DNA from: a virus
IMG/VR virus record: IMGVR_UViG_3300040959_000745
Span: 1-64,000 of that record
Direction: 5' to 3' (one strand)
Length of the DNA: 64,000 nucleotides
Notes under the pieces: model-generated
Told to the model about the DNA's origin: nothing
The model's database searches: none
Seen by the model: only the letters and a program-made list of their open reading frames with translations
Shown: piece after piece, positions 33,558 to 41,351 of the stretch
Layout of the letters: every line of letters begins with the position of its first letter
Numbering within the stretch: position 1 is the first letter of the stretch
Program-made: the position numbers and the translations under genes

Positions 33558-33863
33558 ATGGAATTAAAAAGAGTTATTGAAACATTAGAAAAACATCAAG
33601 AGTGGAGGCGTGACCAAAACGTACCACCAAAAGTAGAAATGCAAAGCCCTATTGAAATAGGAGCAGCTATTGATTATGCAATAAGCGAGTTAAAAAAATT
33701 GCGTTTATCTGATGTTGTAAAATCGTTGCCTAAAGACACAGACGGATGCAATATAAACAGTGTTAGCAACTATTTTCACTGCCAAAGAGAAGAAGAGATG
33801 GAAAGTAAATGTCAAACACAATGTGAACACTGTAAAGAATATTACAAACCATTAGAGCAATAA
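33558..33863 (+). CDS. hypothetical protein with C-terminal Cys cluster
   Basis: 101 residues; helical N-terminus and a C-terminal CQTQCEHCKEYY cluster that could bind zinc. Not recognised. Confidence 0.55.
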   Translation: MELKRVIETLEKHQEWRRDQNVPPKVEMQSPIEIGAAIDYAISELKKLRLSDVVKSLPKDTDGCNINSVSNYFHCQREEEMESKCQTQCEHCKEYYKPLEQ

Positions 33864-33872
33864 TATTACTGC

Positions 33873-33926
33873 CAACGTTTTGGCTATGTGCCGTATGACG
33901 ATAGGAATATGGACATATAGCCGTTG
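33873..33926 (+). repeat. bulged inverted repeat after small gene
   Basis: CAACG (33873) pairs with CGTTG (33922) and GCTAT (33883) with ATAGC (33917), forming a bulged hairpin of recombination-site (attC-like) shape just downstream of the stop. Confidence 0.55.
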
Positions 33927-33966
33927 TTGTGCATAGTAGCGGATTAATTAACTAAAGTTTGAATAA

Positions 33967-34152
33967 ATGAAATTACAATTCTTAACAATCGAAATTGATG
34001 GAAAATGCTTTGACTTACCAAAGGATATGCAGATTCCGCAGAAAGGTAGCACTGTATTTATTGAGGGTAAAACAGGGATAGTTGAAAACATTCACTACCA
34101 TATAGTAGACGGAAAAGTACACATGATAAGCATTTTTGCTACGAAAGGGTAG
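33967..34152 (+). CDS. hypothetical protein
   Basis: 61 residues, beta-rich (LQFLTIEIDGKCFDLPKDM). Not recognised; single-gene module. Confidence 0.5.
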   Translation: MKLQFLTIEIDGKCFDLPKDMQIPQKGSTVFIEGKTGIVENIHYHIVDGKVHMISIFATKG

Positions 34153-34161
34153 CTATTATGC

Positions 34162-34184
34162 ACAACTATTTGTTAATCCAAGTT
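34162..34184 (+). repeat. cassette-boundary repeat copy
   Basis: ACAACTATTTGTTAATCCAA, one base from consensus, 9 nt after a stop codon. Confidence 0.65.
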
Positions 34185-34207
34185 ATTAAGATAAAAAACA
34201 ATAAAAG

Positions 34208-34369
34208 ATGAAAAAGTACAGAATTACAATTAGAACCAGTTTTGGGTCATTTGAGATTGATGACATTGAAGCACAAGATGAGGATGAGGCATTTGATAAG
34301 GCTTGTGAAGAGGCTAAAAAAGAAATTGATTGTGCAAAACTGGATGAAGTTTATGAGTACGATTCTTAA
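34208..34369 (+). CDS. small acidic hypothetical protein (53 aa)
   Basis: A 53-residue frame filling a module between boundary sequences: KKYRITIRTSFGSFEI then an acidic helix. The composition supports it being real. Confidence 0.55.
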   Translation: MKKYRITIRTSFGSFEIDDIEAQDEDEAFDKACEEAKKEIDCAKLDEVYEYDS

Positions 34370-34386
34370 TGGTGCATAACGGTACA

Positions 34387-34642
34387 GTATAACAGTAGTG
34401 CGGATAATTAAAAACAATAATATGGATAAGTACACGAAAAAAGCGGTGTTTAGTTACTTAAAGAAGTATGACCACATAGCAAACGAAGAGGACTTTATAG
34501 AAGTTACTGAATGGAAAAACGGTGAAGGATTTGATGTAGAGATAGTTGGAAAATTAAGTACAAGGTTTCAATTAACTTGGGGTGAATACACCGCTTTGAA
34601 GAAGTTGGTTAAAAAACTTGATGGTTAGCATTACTGTTATAC
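34387..34642 (+). repeat. 11-bp inverted repeat flanking one gene
   Basis: GTATAACAGTA (34387-34397) and its exact inverse TACTGTTATAC (34632-34642) bracket a single small gene. Confidence 0.6.
34422..34628 (+). CDS. hypothetical protein
   Basis: 68 residues from the first ATG after the inverted repeat; a GTG 24 nt upstream is less likely. Mixed charge, not recognised. Confidence 0.55.
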   Translation: MDKYTKKAVFSYLKKYDHIANEEDFIEVTEWKNGEGFDVEIVGKLSTRFQLTWGEYTALKKLVKKLDG

Positions 34643-34694
34643 ATTGTTGTAGTGTCGTTTTAATGCACTACAACGGCTACAGGTATGGCAATGT
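34641..34694 (+). repeat. nested inverted repeat (attC-like shape)
   Basis: GTTGTAGTG (34646-34654) pairs with CACTACAAC (34666-34674), and ACATTG (34641) with CAATGT (34689), giving a nested imperfect hairpin between two small genes. Confidence 0.55.
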
Positions 34695-34726
34695 AATTTT
34701 ACGGATTTGAAACACGGAAATTAATT

Positions 34727-34963
34727 ATGGACAAGATAGATAGATTAAAGCAATTACTTCTGACACACAGAACAGAAGATATAAGCAAATTAACATTTGA
34801 AGAAAGGATTGATTTTGACGATGCGTTTGCACAAGAGATAGTAAAATTATTTGCTATACCTGATGTTATAGAGCCGAAGGGAAAGTTAAAATGCGAATGT
34901 AAAGATGAGTGGATGGAAGATGTTATTTATGTTCAGTGTAGTAAGTGTGGTGAAAAGTACTAA
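34727..34963 (+). CDS. small protein with C-terminal zinc ribbon
   Basis: 78 residues; the tail CECKDEWMEDVIYVQCSKCGEKY has a CxC...CxxC arrangement suited to zinc binding. The N-terminal part is helical. Not otherwise recognised. Confidence 0.6.
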   Translation: MDKIDRLKQLLLTHRTEDISKLTFEERIDFDDAFAQEIVKLFAIPDVIEPKGKLKCECKDEWMEDVIYVQCSKCGEKY

Positions 34964-34979
34964 CGCATTTTAATTCTCT

Positions 34980-35002
34980 ATAACTATTTGTTAATCCAAG
35001 TT
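34980..35002 (+). repeat. cassette-boundary repeat copy
   Basis: ATAACTATTTGTTAATCCAA, consensus copy, 16 nt after a stop codon. Confidence 0.65.
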
Positions 35003-35018
35003 ATAAAAATAAGGAACA

Positions 35019-35387
35019 TTGGCAAATAAAAATAAAGACCTTAAATTAGTAAAAGTTGGTACTGTTCGAAAACATATGGATGCGCATTTTAGAGATGAAA
35101 TCAGCTACTCTGAAGCAGTTAATAGAATAAATAAAGAAGCAAATAAAAATATGAGAAATATGAAAGCAAAATTAACATTTATACTGCCAGAAGATAGGTA
35201 CGAATATGACATGGCAGTCAATGGAAGCAATTGGCATCACGTTGCTTGGGAGATGTACCAATACTTGAGAGGCAAAACTAAATATGCACCAGATGATGCT
35301 CATGAGGAGTACACTCAAGCAATGTCTGATTGTAAGGATAAGTTGTTTGAAATTATGCGAGAAAACGGAGTAGATTTTGACTTATGA
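35019..35387 (+). CDS. phage-type hypothetical protein
   Basis: 122 residues from a TTG; the ATG at codon 20 (MDAHFRDE) is an alternative. The segment KAKLTFILPEDRYEYDMAVNG...YQYLRGKTKYAPDD is typical of small phage proteins of unknown function. The stop overlaps the next start. Confidence 0.7.
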   Translation: MANKNKDLKLVKVGTVRKHMDAHFRDEISYSEAVNRINKEANKNMRNMKAKLTFILPEDRYEYDMAVNGSNWHHVAWEMYQYLRGKTKYAPDDAHEEYTQAMSDCKDKLFEIMRENGVDFDL

Positions 35388-36028
35388 GAAAATCAAAGTT
35401 TGACATATCATCACAAAAACCTTTGAGTTTTAGAATCAAAGAGTTTTTTAGAAGCCTACTTTTTTGGAAAGGTAGACAGAAAGGTGTGATTCATACCCGT
35501 AATATTATATTGGATGATTTCCGATATAAGGATGATTTCCGATACATCTTTTTTCCAAAAGATTTTGCTGAGAAATATGGATATTTGGGTACTTCTGTTT
35601 GGAATGAGGATAGTGTTTATTTCAAAGCACTTTATCCACTTGTTCTTGCATTAGATTATGAAGCAAAACCAAAATGGTGTCCAAGATGGTTTCTTCGTTT
35701 TCTTGATGTATTTGGTTCTGATAGGTCAGTCGTTAGAGTTAGGAATTTGAGATTGCACAATTTACAAACAAAACTAACCAAAGGAATTGCATTTGTAGAT
35801 TGGAAAACAAAATGGAGTGATTACGATTTAAGAATCAGTATCCATGCACCTTCTCACTTACAAGATTTGGCTTCAGCCATTGAAGAAAAGTTTTATTCTA
35901 AAGGTAGACAGAAAGAGTTAGTAAAACAAATCAAACAGTTAGACCCAAATGCCTCTATAATATGGGGGAGTATAAAACGGTTAGAAGAACAATTAGAGAA
36001 GTTAGAAAATAAGGTTGTAGACTTATAA
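35384..36028 (+). CDS. hypothetical protein
   Basis: 214 residues, basic, with WKTKWSDYDLRISIH similar to the protein at 32152, and a C-terminal coiled coil (RLEEQLEKLENK). Its last codons lie in a tandem duplication. Confidence 0.6.
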   Translation: MRKSKFDISSQKPLSFRIKEFFRSLLFWKGRQKGVIHTRNIILDDFRYKDDFRYIFFPKDFAEKYGYLGTSVWNEDSVYFKALYPLVLALDYEAKPKWCPRWFLRFLDVFGSDRSVVRVRNLRLHNLQTKLTKGIAFVDWKTKWSDYDLRISIHAPSHLQDLASAIEEKFYSKGRQKELVKQIKQLDPNASIIWGSIKRLEEQLEKLENKVVDL

Positions 36029-36064
36029 TACCTATAAATAAGGTTGTAGACTTATAATACCTAT
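36007..36064 (+). repeat. 29-bp tandem duplication
   Basis: A 29-bp unit containing AAGGTTGTAGACTTATAATA occurs twice in tandem over the end of the gene; the first copy supplies the stop codon. Confidence 0.85.
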
Positions 36065-36093
36065 AATTGTGAATAACTACGATAAGTTTATTG

Positions 36094-36103
36094 TATATTT
36101 ATA
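36094..36103 (+). promoter_or_regulatory. TATATTTATA motif, putative phage late promoter
   Basis: Exact copy, 14 nt before an ART-like gene. Confidence 0.5.
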
Positions 36104-36117
36104 TATAAACAGAATTA

Positions 36118-36822
36118 ATGAAAGACTTAAGAAAATTCTTATCTACAACTGCGAAACAGTATTTGAATGAACAAGCATCATTAGAAAATGTGAAACTAAA
36201 TGATAATTTTTGGGAATGGTTTGGTAATAGTAAAGTTGTTGATAAAGATGGGAATCCAATGATTTGTTATCATGGAACACCAAAAGGTGGTTTTACTGAA
36301 TTTAAACCAAAAACTGGTTATAAAGGTAAATCAAAACAACAAGTTGATTTAGGTTCGCATTTTTCAATTGATAAAGAATATGCTTCAGGATATGCTGGTG
36401 ATAAAAAAACATCAAAAGTTTATGAATCATTTTTGAGAATAGAAAATCCGTTATATACTAATCAAATGTTTTATAGAGAGGATAATGAAAAATTATTTCT
36501 CAATTATTTGAATTTTATAACCAAAACATTCAAATTAAAATTAGGTGGTGATTACTACTATAACAAAAATGGAGATAAGCAAAATGAACCACAAAATATT
36601 ATGCTCAATAGTTTTTTGATTGATAAAATACCATCAAATAAACTTTATAATAGTTTAATAGAATTTGGTTTTGATGGTGTTTTTCACGAACCATATAATA
36701 GGGAGGGGTTGAGTCATTTTAAAAAACATCCATTGGCATACATAATTATAGAACCGAACCAAGTTAAATCAATTGATAATGATGGTAGTTGGGATGTAAA
36801 TGATAATAATATTTATTCTTAA
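36118..36822 (+). CDS. ADP-ribosyltransferase (polyvalent-protein type) with leader peptide
   Basis: 234 residues. The leader MKDLRKFLSTTAKQYLNE (ends L-N-E) is followed by FWEWFGNSKVVDKDGNP and YHGTPKGGFTEF (51-62), LGSHFSIDKEYASGYA (78-93), a SFLRIENPLY strand and LIEFGFDGVF, then a C-terminal NQVKSIDNDGSWD. This is the full pattern of ART domains described in phage polyvalent proteins. Probably an ADP-ribosylating effector. Confidence 0.82.
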   Translation: MKDLRKFLSTTAKQYLNEQASLENVKLNDNFWEWFGNSKVVDKDGNPMICYHGTPKGGFTEFKPKTGYKGKSKQQVDLGSHFSIDKEYASGYAGDKKTSKVYESFLRIENPLYTNQMFYREDNEKLFLNYLNFITKTFKLKLGGDYYYNKNGDKQNEPQNIMLNSFLIDKIPSNKLYNSLIEFGFDGVFHEPYNREGLSHFKKHPLAYIIIEPNQVKSIDNDGSWDVNDNNIYS

Positions 36823-36953
36823 TTTTGTGTGGTGGAGAAAAAGTAAAACAAAAAGATTATAATCACGAAACTTAATACGAAGCACAAACGTAGCATTGCA
36901 TATAACTAATCGCTATCCGCATATTTATGGTGGATATACAACAAAAACAAATT

Positions 36954-37697
36954 ATGAAAACAGTTATATTAGGAGACATCCACGGAACAAATTATTGGCA
37001 AACTATAATAAACTTCGAGAAACCTGATAGAGTTGTGTTCGTAGGAGATTATTTTGATTCTTTTGATATTCCTTACGATAAGCAGATAGATAACTTCCTG
37101 GACCTCATAGAGTACAAGGAAAAAAGTGGGGGAGAAGTCATACTACTAATAGGTAACCACGACTATCATTATCTACCCTATATAAACGACACATATACAT
37201 CAGGCTATCAATCTAAATATGCTCATTTAATAAAACAAGTAGTAGAAACTAACTTACACCATCTACAGATAGCCTATCAGTTTGATGACTTTCTAATAAC
37301 ACATGCAGGAGTAAGTGAAGAGTTTATGGATAATAACTTTGATAAGTGGTCTGAGGAAACTATAGTAGAACATCTTAATGATTTATTTAAATATAAACCT
37401 AATAAGTTTTTATTTAATGGTCTTGACCCTTATGGAGACGATACTTACCAGTCTCCTATATGGATAAGACCTAAAAGTCTTATGAGAGCAAACAAGACAT
37501 CAGAACTAAAGAGAAGGTATGTTCAAGTAGTAGGGCATACTCAAGTAAAGGAAATTGATACGAAGGGAGGTGCTACGGGAGGAAGGTATTATTTTATCGA
37601 CTGCTTATCTACGAGTGGGCAGTATATGATCGTAGATGAAGATTCGTTTATAAATTTTAAAAGTTATAAAGATTATGATAAAGAAGATACTGAGTAA
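36954..37697 (+). CDS. calcineurin-like metallophosphoesterase (paralog)
   Basis: 247 residues from this ATG, chosen because it aligns with the start of the paralog near 23.4 kb (MKTV-LGDIHG). Motifs GDIHG, GDYFDSFD, GNHDYHYLPY, THAGV and VGHTQ are intact. The extended similarity shows gene duplication or acquisition from a relative. Confidence 0.9.
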   Translation: MKTVILGDIHGTNYWQTIINFEKPDRVVFVGDYFDSFDIPYDKQIDNFLDLIEYKEKSGGEVILLIGNHDYHYLPYINDTYTSGYQSKYAHLIKQVVETNLHHLQIAYQFDDFLITHAGVSEEFMDNNFDKWSEETIVEHLNDLFKYKPNKFLFNGLDPYGDDTYQSPIWIRPKSLMRANKTSELKRRYVQVVGHTQVKEIDTKGGATGGRYYFIDCLSTSGQYMIVDEDSFINFKSYKDYDKEDTE

Positions 37698-37887
37698 AGT
37701 TTGGACCTCAAAAATAATTTGTATATTGTTGCACACCAGGATAAAGATAAAGGACTTTCCTTATGAGATAGATCCTGTAACACAACGGCCCTACGGTAGG
37801 TATAAGTGTAAAATTTGCGGGAGAAGATACCTTGCCAATAATAGATTCGATTGGTATCAAATAGATATAAAGAAGAAACATAAATAA
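37675..37887 (+). CDS. small zinc-finger-like protein
   Basis: 70 residues, very basic, with RYKCKICGRRY (CxxC). A second metal pair is absent unless His residues serve. Overlaps the phosphoesterase gene by 23 nt. Confidence 0.6.
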   Translation: MIKKILSKVWTSKIICILLHTRIKIKDFPYEIDPVTQRPYGRYKCKICGRRYLANNRFDWYQIDIKKKHK

Positions 37888-37899
37888 ACTAATTATAGA

Positions 37900-38103
37900 A
37901 TGAACATAGGCGTACTAAAACATAACGAGACTGGATGGTACATCGAAACTCCAGATAGAGACTATAAACTACATCCTGAAGAAGAGAAGGTCTGTAACAT
38001 GTATGTAGACTATTCTATAGACTGGATAGGAAAAACTGTAGAGTTCCGTATAAAGAAAGATAAAAAAATATCCTATGCTATTACAGAAAAGTTTGTAAAA
38101 TAG
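37900..38103 (+). CDS. hypothetical protein
   Basis: 67 residues, beta-rich (IGVLKHNETGWYIETPDRDYKLH). Not recognised. Confidence 0.6.
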   Translation: MNIGVLKHNETGWYIETPDRDYKLHPEEEKVCNMYVDYSIDWIGKTVEFRIKKDKKISYAITEKFVK

Positions 38104-38128
38104 AAAATAAAGATTTATATTAGCGTTT

Positions 38129-38218
38129 ATGAAACACATTAAGCAAGCGTTACGACTATTACTACTATGTTGGCTTATTGTATTTCTATTATTTATATTA
38201 TTAATTAACTTAAATTAA
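38129..38218 (+). CDS. single-TM micropeptide (29 aa)
   Basis: A 29-residue frame: basic start KHIKQALR then a continuous hydrophobic helix. It has sensible spacing to both neighbours. Such mini membrane proteins are common in phages but hard to prove from one sequence. Confidence 0.4.
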   Translation: MKHIKQALRLLLLCWLIVFLLFILLINLN

Positions 38219-38224
38219 AAGGTT

Positions 38225-38401
38225 ATGGCATTATTTTTTTTCGGTTTGGGAGCAGGAGTTTCTCTGTCGTTGGTTTTATCGTTTATTGGTATAAGGTCTT
38301 TAATTTTATCTAAAAAGAACAGCTCTTCTATAGAGGTGTTAGAGAATGACATTAGTTACAAGCTATCTATGATGCAAAAGCAGATAGCCAGACTTAAGTA
38401 A
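38225..38401 (+). CDS. small membrane-anchored coiled-coil protein (58 aa)
   Basis: One N-terminal membrane helix (LFFFGLGAGVSLSLVLSFIG) followed by a short helical tail. Same layout as the larger gene that follows, so perhaps functionally linked. Ends just before a terminator. Confidence 0.6.
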   Translation: MALFFFGLGAGVSLSLVLSFIGIRSLILSKKNSSSIEVLENDISYKLSMMQKQIARLK

Positions 38402-38411
38402 GATTTTATGT

Positions 38412-38437
38412 GGGGACAAACTGTCCCCATTTGTTTT
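38412..38437 (+). terminator. intrinsic terminator
   Basis: GGGGACA (38412-38418) pairs with TGTCCCC (38422-38428) around a 3-nt loop; T-rich tail interrupted by G. Confidence 0.7.
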
Positions 38438-38466
38438 GAACTTTAATTTTAATAAAATAATTAACT

Positions 38467-38955
38467 ATGAATTTATTTTTTTTCCTTGTTGGTGTTAGCT
38501 GTTGCTTAATAGTTCTTCTCATTATCAACGCTGTTATTTTGCGAAACGATATAAATAGACTTAGGAAATCAGCATACAGAATGGAGAAGATGATTGAAGA
38601 TGTTAATAATTCTTCGGACACTATGGCTATAACGTTAGAGAATAGACAAGATCGTTTAGCAGAAAGTCTCTCTCGCAGAATAGATGATTTGATTGCTACT
38701 GTAGATGCTAATGAAAAAGATCTCTACAGAGCCTTATCGAACAAAGAGTGTGACATCGATACCAGATTTAATTCTAGTATAAATGGTATTTACACTTCTT
38801 TAAAAGATATAGAAAATGTTGTTGATAACAACTCCAAAGAGGTTTATAACTCTTTAGATAAGTTAGAAGACAGGTTTGATAATAGGATAGATACTGCTAT
38901 GAAAATCTTTTATGAAGATTTACAAAGTCTAGAAGGTTCTATTGATAAGGCTTAA
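38467..38955 (+). CDS. membrane-anchored coiled-coil protein
   Basis: 162 residues. An N-terminal membrane helix (FFFLVGVSCCLIVLLIINAV) is followed by about 130 residues of acidic heptad-like repeats (DRLAESLSRRIDDL, YNSLDKLEDRFDNRID). Could be a spanin-like, partition or structural protein. Confidence 0.65.
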   Translation: MNLFFFLVGVSCCLIVLLIINAVILRNDINRLRKSAYRMEKMIEDVNNSSDTMAITLENRQDRLAESLSRRIDDLIATVDANEKDLYRALSNKECDIDTRFNSSINGIYTSLKDIENVVDNNSKEVYNSLDKLEDRFDNRIDTAMKIFYEDLQSLEGSIDKA

Positions 38956-38975
38956 TACTCATGCTTTTTTTATAC

Positions 38976-39001
38976 GTGGGAGGCTAGTCCTCCTACTTTT
39001 T
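38976..39001 (+). terminator. intrinsic terminator
   Basis: GTGGGAGG (38976-38983) pairs with CCTCCTAC (38989-38996) with one G-T pair, followed by T4. Confidence 0.75.
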
Positions 39002-39012
39002 AAATTTAAATT

Positions 39013-39333
39013 ATGATTAATACGTTACAATACTATTCTGAAAAATCTAAGTTTTTAGTATTCAAATACCATAGAGTAATTTTTGATGATCTACTTTTTA
39101 AAGGCTGGTCTGCGCATAATAATTATAGAGAGGTTTTATCTTTATACATCTATCTTATGAATGTTTACTTTAGAGTCCCTTTAAACTTATTAGCATCTAC
39201 TCTTCCGATTGAGGAGTGTAGGTGTAAACTATATCTGGATAGTATTAAGATTTCATATATAACTAAAATATCTGAAAAATTAGACAATTATTCTGAACAG
39301 TATGATATAACTTTAGCTAAGTTGTTTAAGTAG
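39013..39333 (+). CDS. hypothetical helical protein
   Basis: 106 residues rich in Tyr and Leu, helical, not recognised. Confidence 0.55.
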   Translation: MINTLQYYSEKSKFLVFKYHRVIFDDLLFKGWSAHNNYREVLSLYIYLMNVYFRVPLNLLASTLPIEECRCKLYLDSIKISYITKISEKLDNYSEQYDITLAKLFK

Positions 39334-39384
39334 CCCAAACAAACTCTTCGCATCTTAGTTTGTTTTTAAATGTTTTTTTGTGAA

Positions 39385-39412
39385 AGGGTGAGGTAAAGTT
39401 CTCACCCTATTT
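39385..39412 (+). terminator. hairpin, probable terminator
   Basis: AGGGTGAG (39385-39392) pairs perfectly with CTCACCCT (39401-39408), followed by ATTTA. Confidence 0.6.
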
Positions 39413-39442
39413 AGAATCCAAAAAAGTTGCCGAGAAGCCCTA

Positions 39443-39712
39443 ATGAAAAATATACATACACTACAACTACATAATAAACTAATAATAGATAATAACACTT
39501 CAGTACTAAAAGTACCCAATGGACTAATATATACTATAAAGACAATAGAAACTATAACTAATACTAAAGATAATTCTAAATACACTATAACAAATACTAA
39601 TATAGTGTATGTACCTTATACTAATAACACTGATACTATAACAAATAAGGATACAGATAATAAACCTAACCCAGATATAGATCTACCAGATAGTCAATAC
39701 ACTATAATATAA
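39443..39712 (+). CDS. doubtful low-complexity ORF
   Basis: An 89-residue frame dominated by Asn, Thr, Ile and Asp, built on repeated ACTATA/ACTAATA words. It has a start soon after a terminator, but the repeats suggest the DNA itself may be the functional part (see the TACACTATA repeats). Kept as a weak call. Confidence 0.35.
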   Translation: MKNIHTLQLHNKLIIDNNTSVLKVPNGLIYTIKTIETITNTKDNSKYTITNTNIVYVPYTNNTDTITNKDTDNKPNPDIDLPDSQYTII

Positions 39713-39801
39713 CTTTATTATGTTTATCAAACTAAAATGATTGTTAAATTAAATACATACACTATAACTAATAGGTTATTTTATAGTATATATACACTAT
39801 A
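39581..39801 (+). repeat. TACACTATA repeat cluster
   Basis: The 9-mer TACACTATA occurs at 39581, 39698, 39758 and 39793, and inverted (TATAGTGTA) at 39601; another copy is at 40506. The first pair makes an inverted repeat spaced by 11 nt. Iteron or operator function is possible. Confidence 0.6.
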
Positions 39802-39842
39802 ATATATAACTACAAAGTATACGTTAGTCTTTCGTTTTTACA

Positions 39843-39874
39843 GGCTTCTCACTTAGGTGGGAGGCCTTTTTATT
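39843..39874 (+). terminator. intrinsic terminator
   Basis: GGCTTCTCAC pairs with GTGGGAGGCC (39857-39866) with two G-U pairs, followed by T5. Confidence 0.75.
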
Positions 39875-40102
39875 TATAACCCTAAAGGGTGGAGGTGGGA
39901 AGGATTACAAAACGCATTCTAAAGGTTTACAAAATGTTTATCAAACTGGGGTGTCAAATTGGGGAGGTAGGTGCATATTTGCCCTGTCTTTTTCTCGACC
40001 CTCCATTTTTTTCCTACCAAATTTTATTTGGCCTGGGCTGGCCATCCTTCCTGGTTGATCTTCACCTGCCTGGTGGGTGGAGGACCTGGTCTGGTAGGAA
40101 AT

Positions 40103-40152
40103 GCTTATAAGGGTCTACCTCATATCTATTTGTTTTGCGTGTTTGGTCAACC
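40103..40152 (+). repeat. conserved intergenic element, copy 1
   Basis: Begins GCTTATAAGG and contains TTTTGCGTGTTTG. Not followed by a coding gene. Confidence 0.7.
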
Positions 40153-40223
40153 AGGGTCTGGTTGGAATAACTTATTTTTGAAAAAAGTTGGGAAAATATT
40201 TGGAGATGTGGGTGAGGTTATAT

Positions 40224-40231
40224 TATCTTTG
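40224..40231 (+). promoter_or_regulatory. host-type promoter -7 box TATCTTTG
   Basis: TAnnTTTG with a TTG 21 nt upstream; the context TATCTTTGTGG is the same as before the gene at 49.55 kb. Confidence 0.5.
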
Positions 40232-40237
40232 TGGAAC

Positions 40238-40340
40238 TTTAAGCAAGGGGGGAGTCCTTCCTCCCGTTTCCATGTTTTAAGTTTTAGTTGATTAATGATT
40301 TTGGGGCCTCCTCTTTAACTAGGGGAGGCTTTCTTTTTAT
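40238..40340 (+). ncRNA. candidate small RNA transcription unit
   Basis: About 100 nt lie between the -7 box and an intrinsic terminator and contain no ORF with a sensible start. An internal GGGAG/CTCCC hairpin is possible near 40251-40265. Confidence 0.4.
40306..40340 (+). terminator. intrinsic terminator
   Basis: GCCTCCTCT pairs with AGGGGAGGC (40321-40329) with one G-U, followed by a T-rich tail. Confidence 0.75.
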
Positions 40341-40350
40341 AACTCCAGAA

Positions 40351-40400
40351 GCTTATAAGGATGTTTCTGTATACTGGATTGTTTGCGTGTTTGACCAACC
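40351..40400 (+). repeat. conserved intergenic element, copy 2
   Basis: GCTTATAAGGAT...GTTTGCGTGTTTGACCAACC, directly after a terminator. Confidence 0.7.
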
Positions 40401-40579
40401 AGGCCTGGCAGGCTGGTAAGTTTGGTGTGAAGTTAGTAGGCGGCTTGGATCCTTAAGTTCAGTATAAAGTTAAACTACCTATTATATAAGGTGTAGTATA
40501 CTATATACACTATATACTATAAAGTTATTTTTTTTTAAAAAAGTTGCAGCGAGGTATTGTGTAATTAAAAACTTACTTA

Positions 40580-40587
40580 TATATTTG
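40580..40587 (+). promoter_or_regulatory. host-type promoter -7 box TATATTTG
   Basis: TAnnTTTG, with TTG about 20 nt upstream, 28 nt before the start codon. Confidence 0.75.
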
Positions 40588-40615
40588 CGACATCGTTAAT
40601 CACTAAAATAGAAAT

Positions 40616-41011
40616 ATGATGAAAAAGATCAGGGTAACAAATGAAGAACTATTCTACGGTAAGAATGTAGAAGTATTTACTGAGAACTTAAATGTAGGTA
40701 CTATTAGAGGTAGGTTTATTGGTACTGGACATTTACGCATTGTATGGGATGGGGACTCTATGGTAAGTTCTGGTGAGTTTGGGAGGGATGATTTTGAGGA
40801 GGACTTTGGGTTTGTGTTTGAGGTGGAGAAAAATCCTAAAGAGGAGCAGTACTTTATACTGAGGGATATCCAGAGGTCTGGGTATAATGTAGTAACGTGT
40901 GGAGATTGTGGCACGGTTAATCTTGTTAGGTTTTCTGATGGAGACTTTTACAAGTGCCATAAATGTGGGTTTGATGATGACAGTAGTTCTTTTCCAGATT
41001 TATTTTATTAA
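40616..41011 (+). CDS. early protein with C-terminal zinc ribbon
   Basis: 131 acidic residues; the C-terminus has CGDCGTVNL...FYKCHKCGFDD, a CxxC...CxxC zinc ribbon. The N-terminal part is beta-rich. First gene of the modular region, with its own host-type promoter. It may interact with nucleic acid or host transcription proteins (inference). Confidence 0.7.
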   Translation: MMKKIRVTNEELFYGKNVEVFTENLNVGTIRGRFIGTGHLRIVWDGDSMVSSGEFGRDDFEEDFGFVFEVEKNPKEEQYFILRDIQRSGYNVVTCGDCGTVNLVRFSDGDFYKCHKCGFDDDSSSFPDLFY

Positions 41012-41032
41012 TTAATTTAAAACTTAAATATT

Positions 41033-41320
41033 ATGACAAAGACAAAGATGTGTTCATTGGTAAAGTTAAACAACCTTATCTACAACTTTACCAAAGTTAT
41101 TCCTTCCCTAAAGGAGCAGTACCTTCACTTTCATTATGATATATCTACGGATACAATATCTCTATTAGAGATTAATGGTGGAAAGCCTATGGAGGGAGAT
41201 GATATGTCTATAAGGTTTTCTGAGGAGGGTGATTTGTATGAGATTACTGTAACTGGGGATAAGTCCTTTTGTAATACGGTAGGTGATGTATTAAATCATA
41301 TAGAGAATTGGTTTGCATAA
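41033..41320 (+). CDS. hypothetical early protein
   Basis: 95 residues, not recognised; shares the upstream promoter and ends before a terminator. Confidence 0.6.
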   Translation: MTKTKMCSLVKLNNLIYNFTKVIPSLKEQYLHFHYDISTDTISLLEINGGKPMEGDDMSIRFSEEGDLYEITVTGDKSFCNTVGDVLNHIENWFA

Positions 41321-41351
41321 TAACTTGTTTTATATCTGGAATTGGTGATGA

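Larger units (their letters stand above)
39875..40579 (+). other. non-coding region of unusual composition
   Basis: About 700 nt without a credible gene. It is richer in G and C than the surroundings, with many GG/CC-rich words (CCTGG, GGTGGAGG, GGTAGG). It shares the 15-mer TGTTTATCAAACTGG (39935) with the non-coding region near 50.4 kb and holds two copies of the conserved intergenic element and a candidate small RNA unit. Short open frames here have no coding character. Confidence 0.65.

Noticed and set aside
29713-35002. Calling the small-gene run an integron
   Set aside because: Boundary repeats and hairpins are suggestive, but the GTTRRRY/RYYYAAC attC cores do not match and no integrase is present in the window.
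39889-40291. Two overlapping plus-strand ORFs in the G/C-biased region
   Set aside because: Composition is dominated by Gly, Pro and Trp runs from GG/CC-rich DNA, no promoter or start context fits, and copies of the intergenic element run through them.
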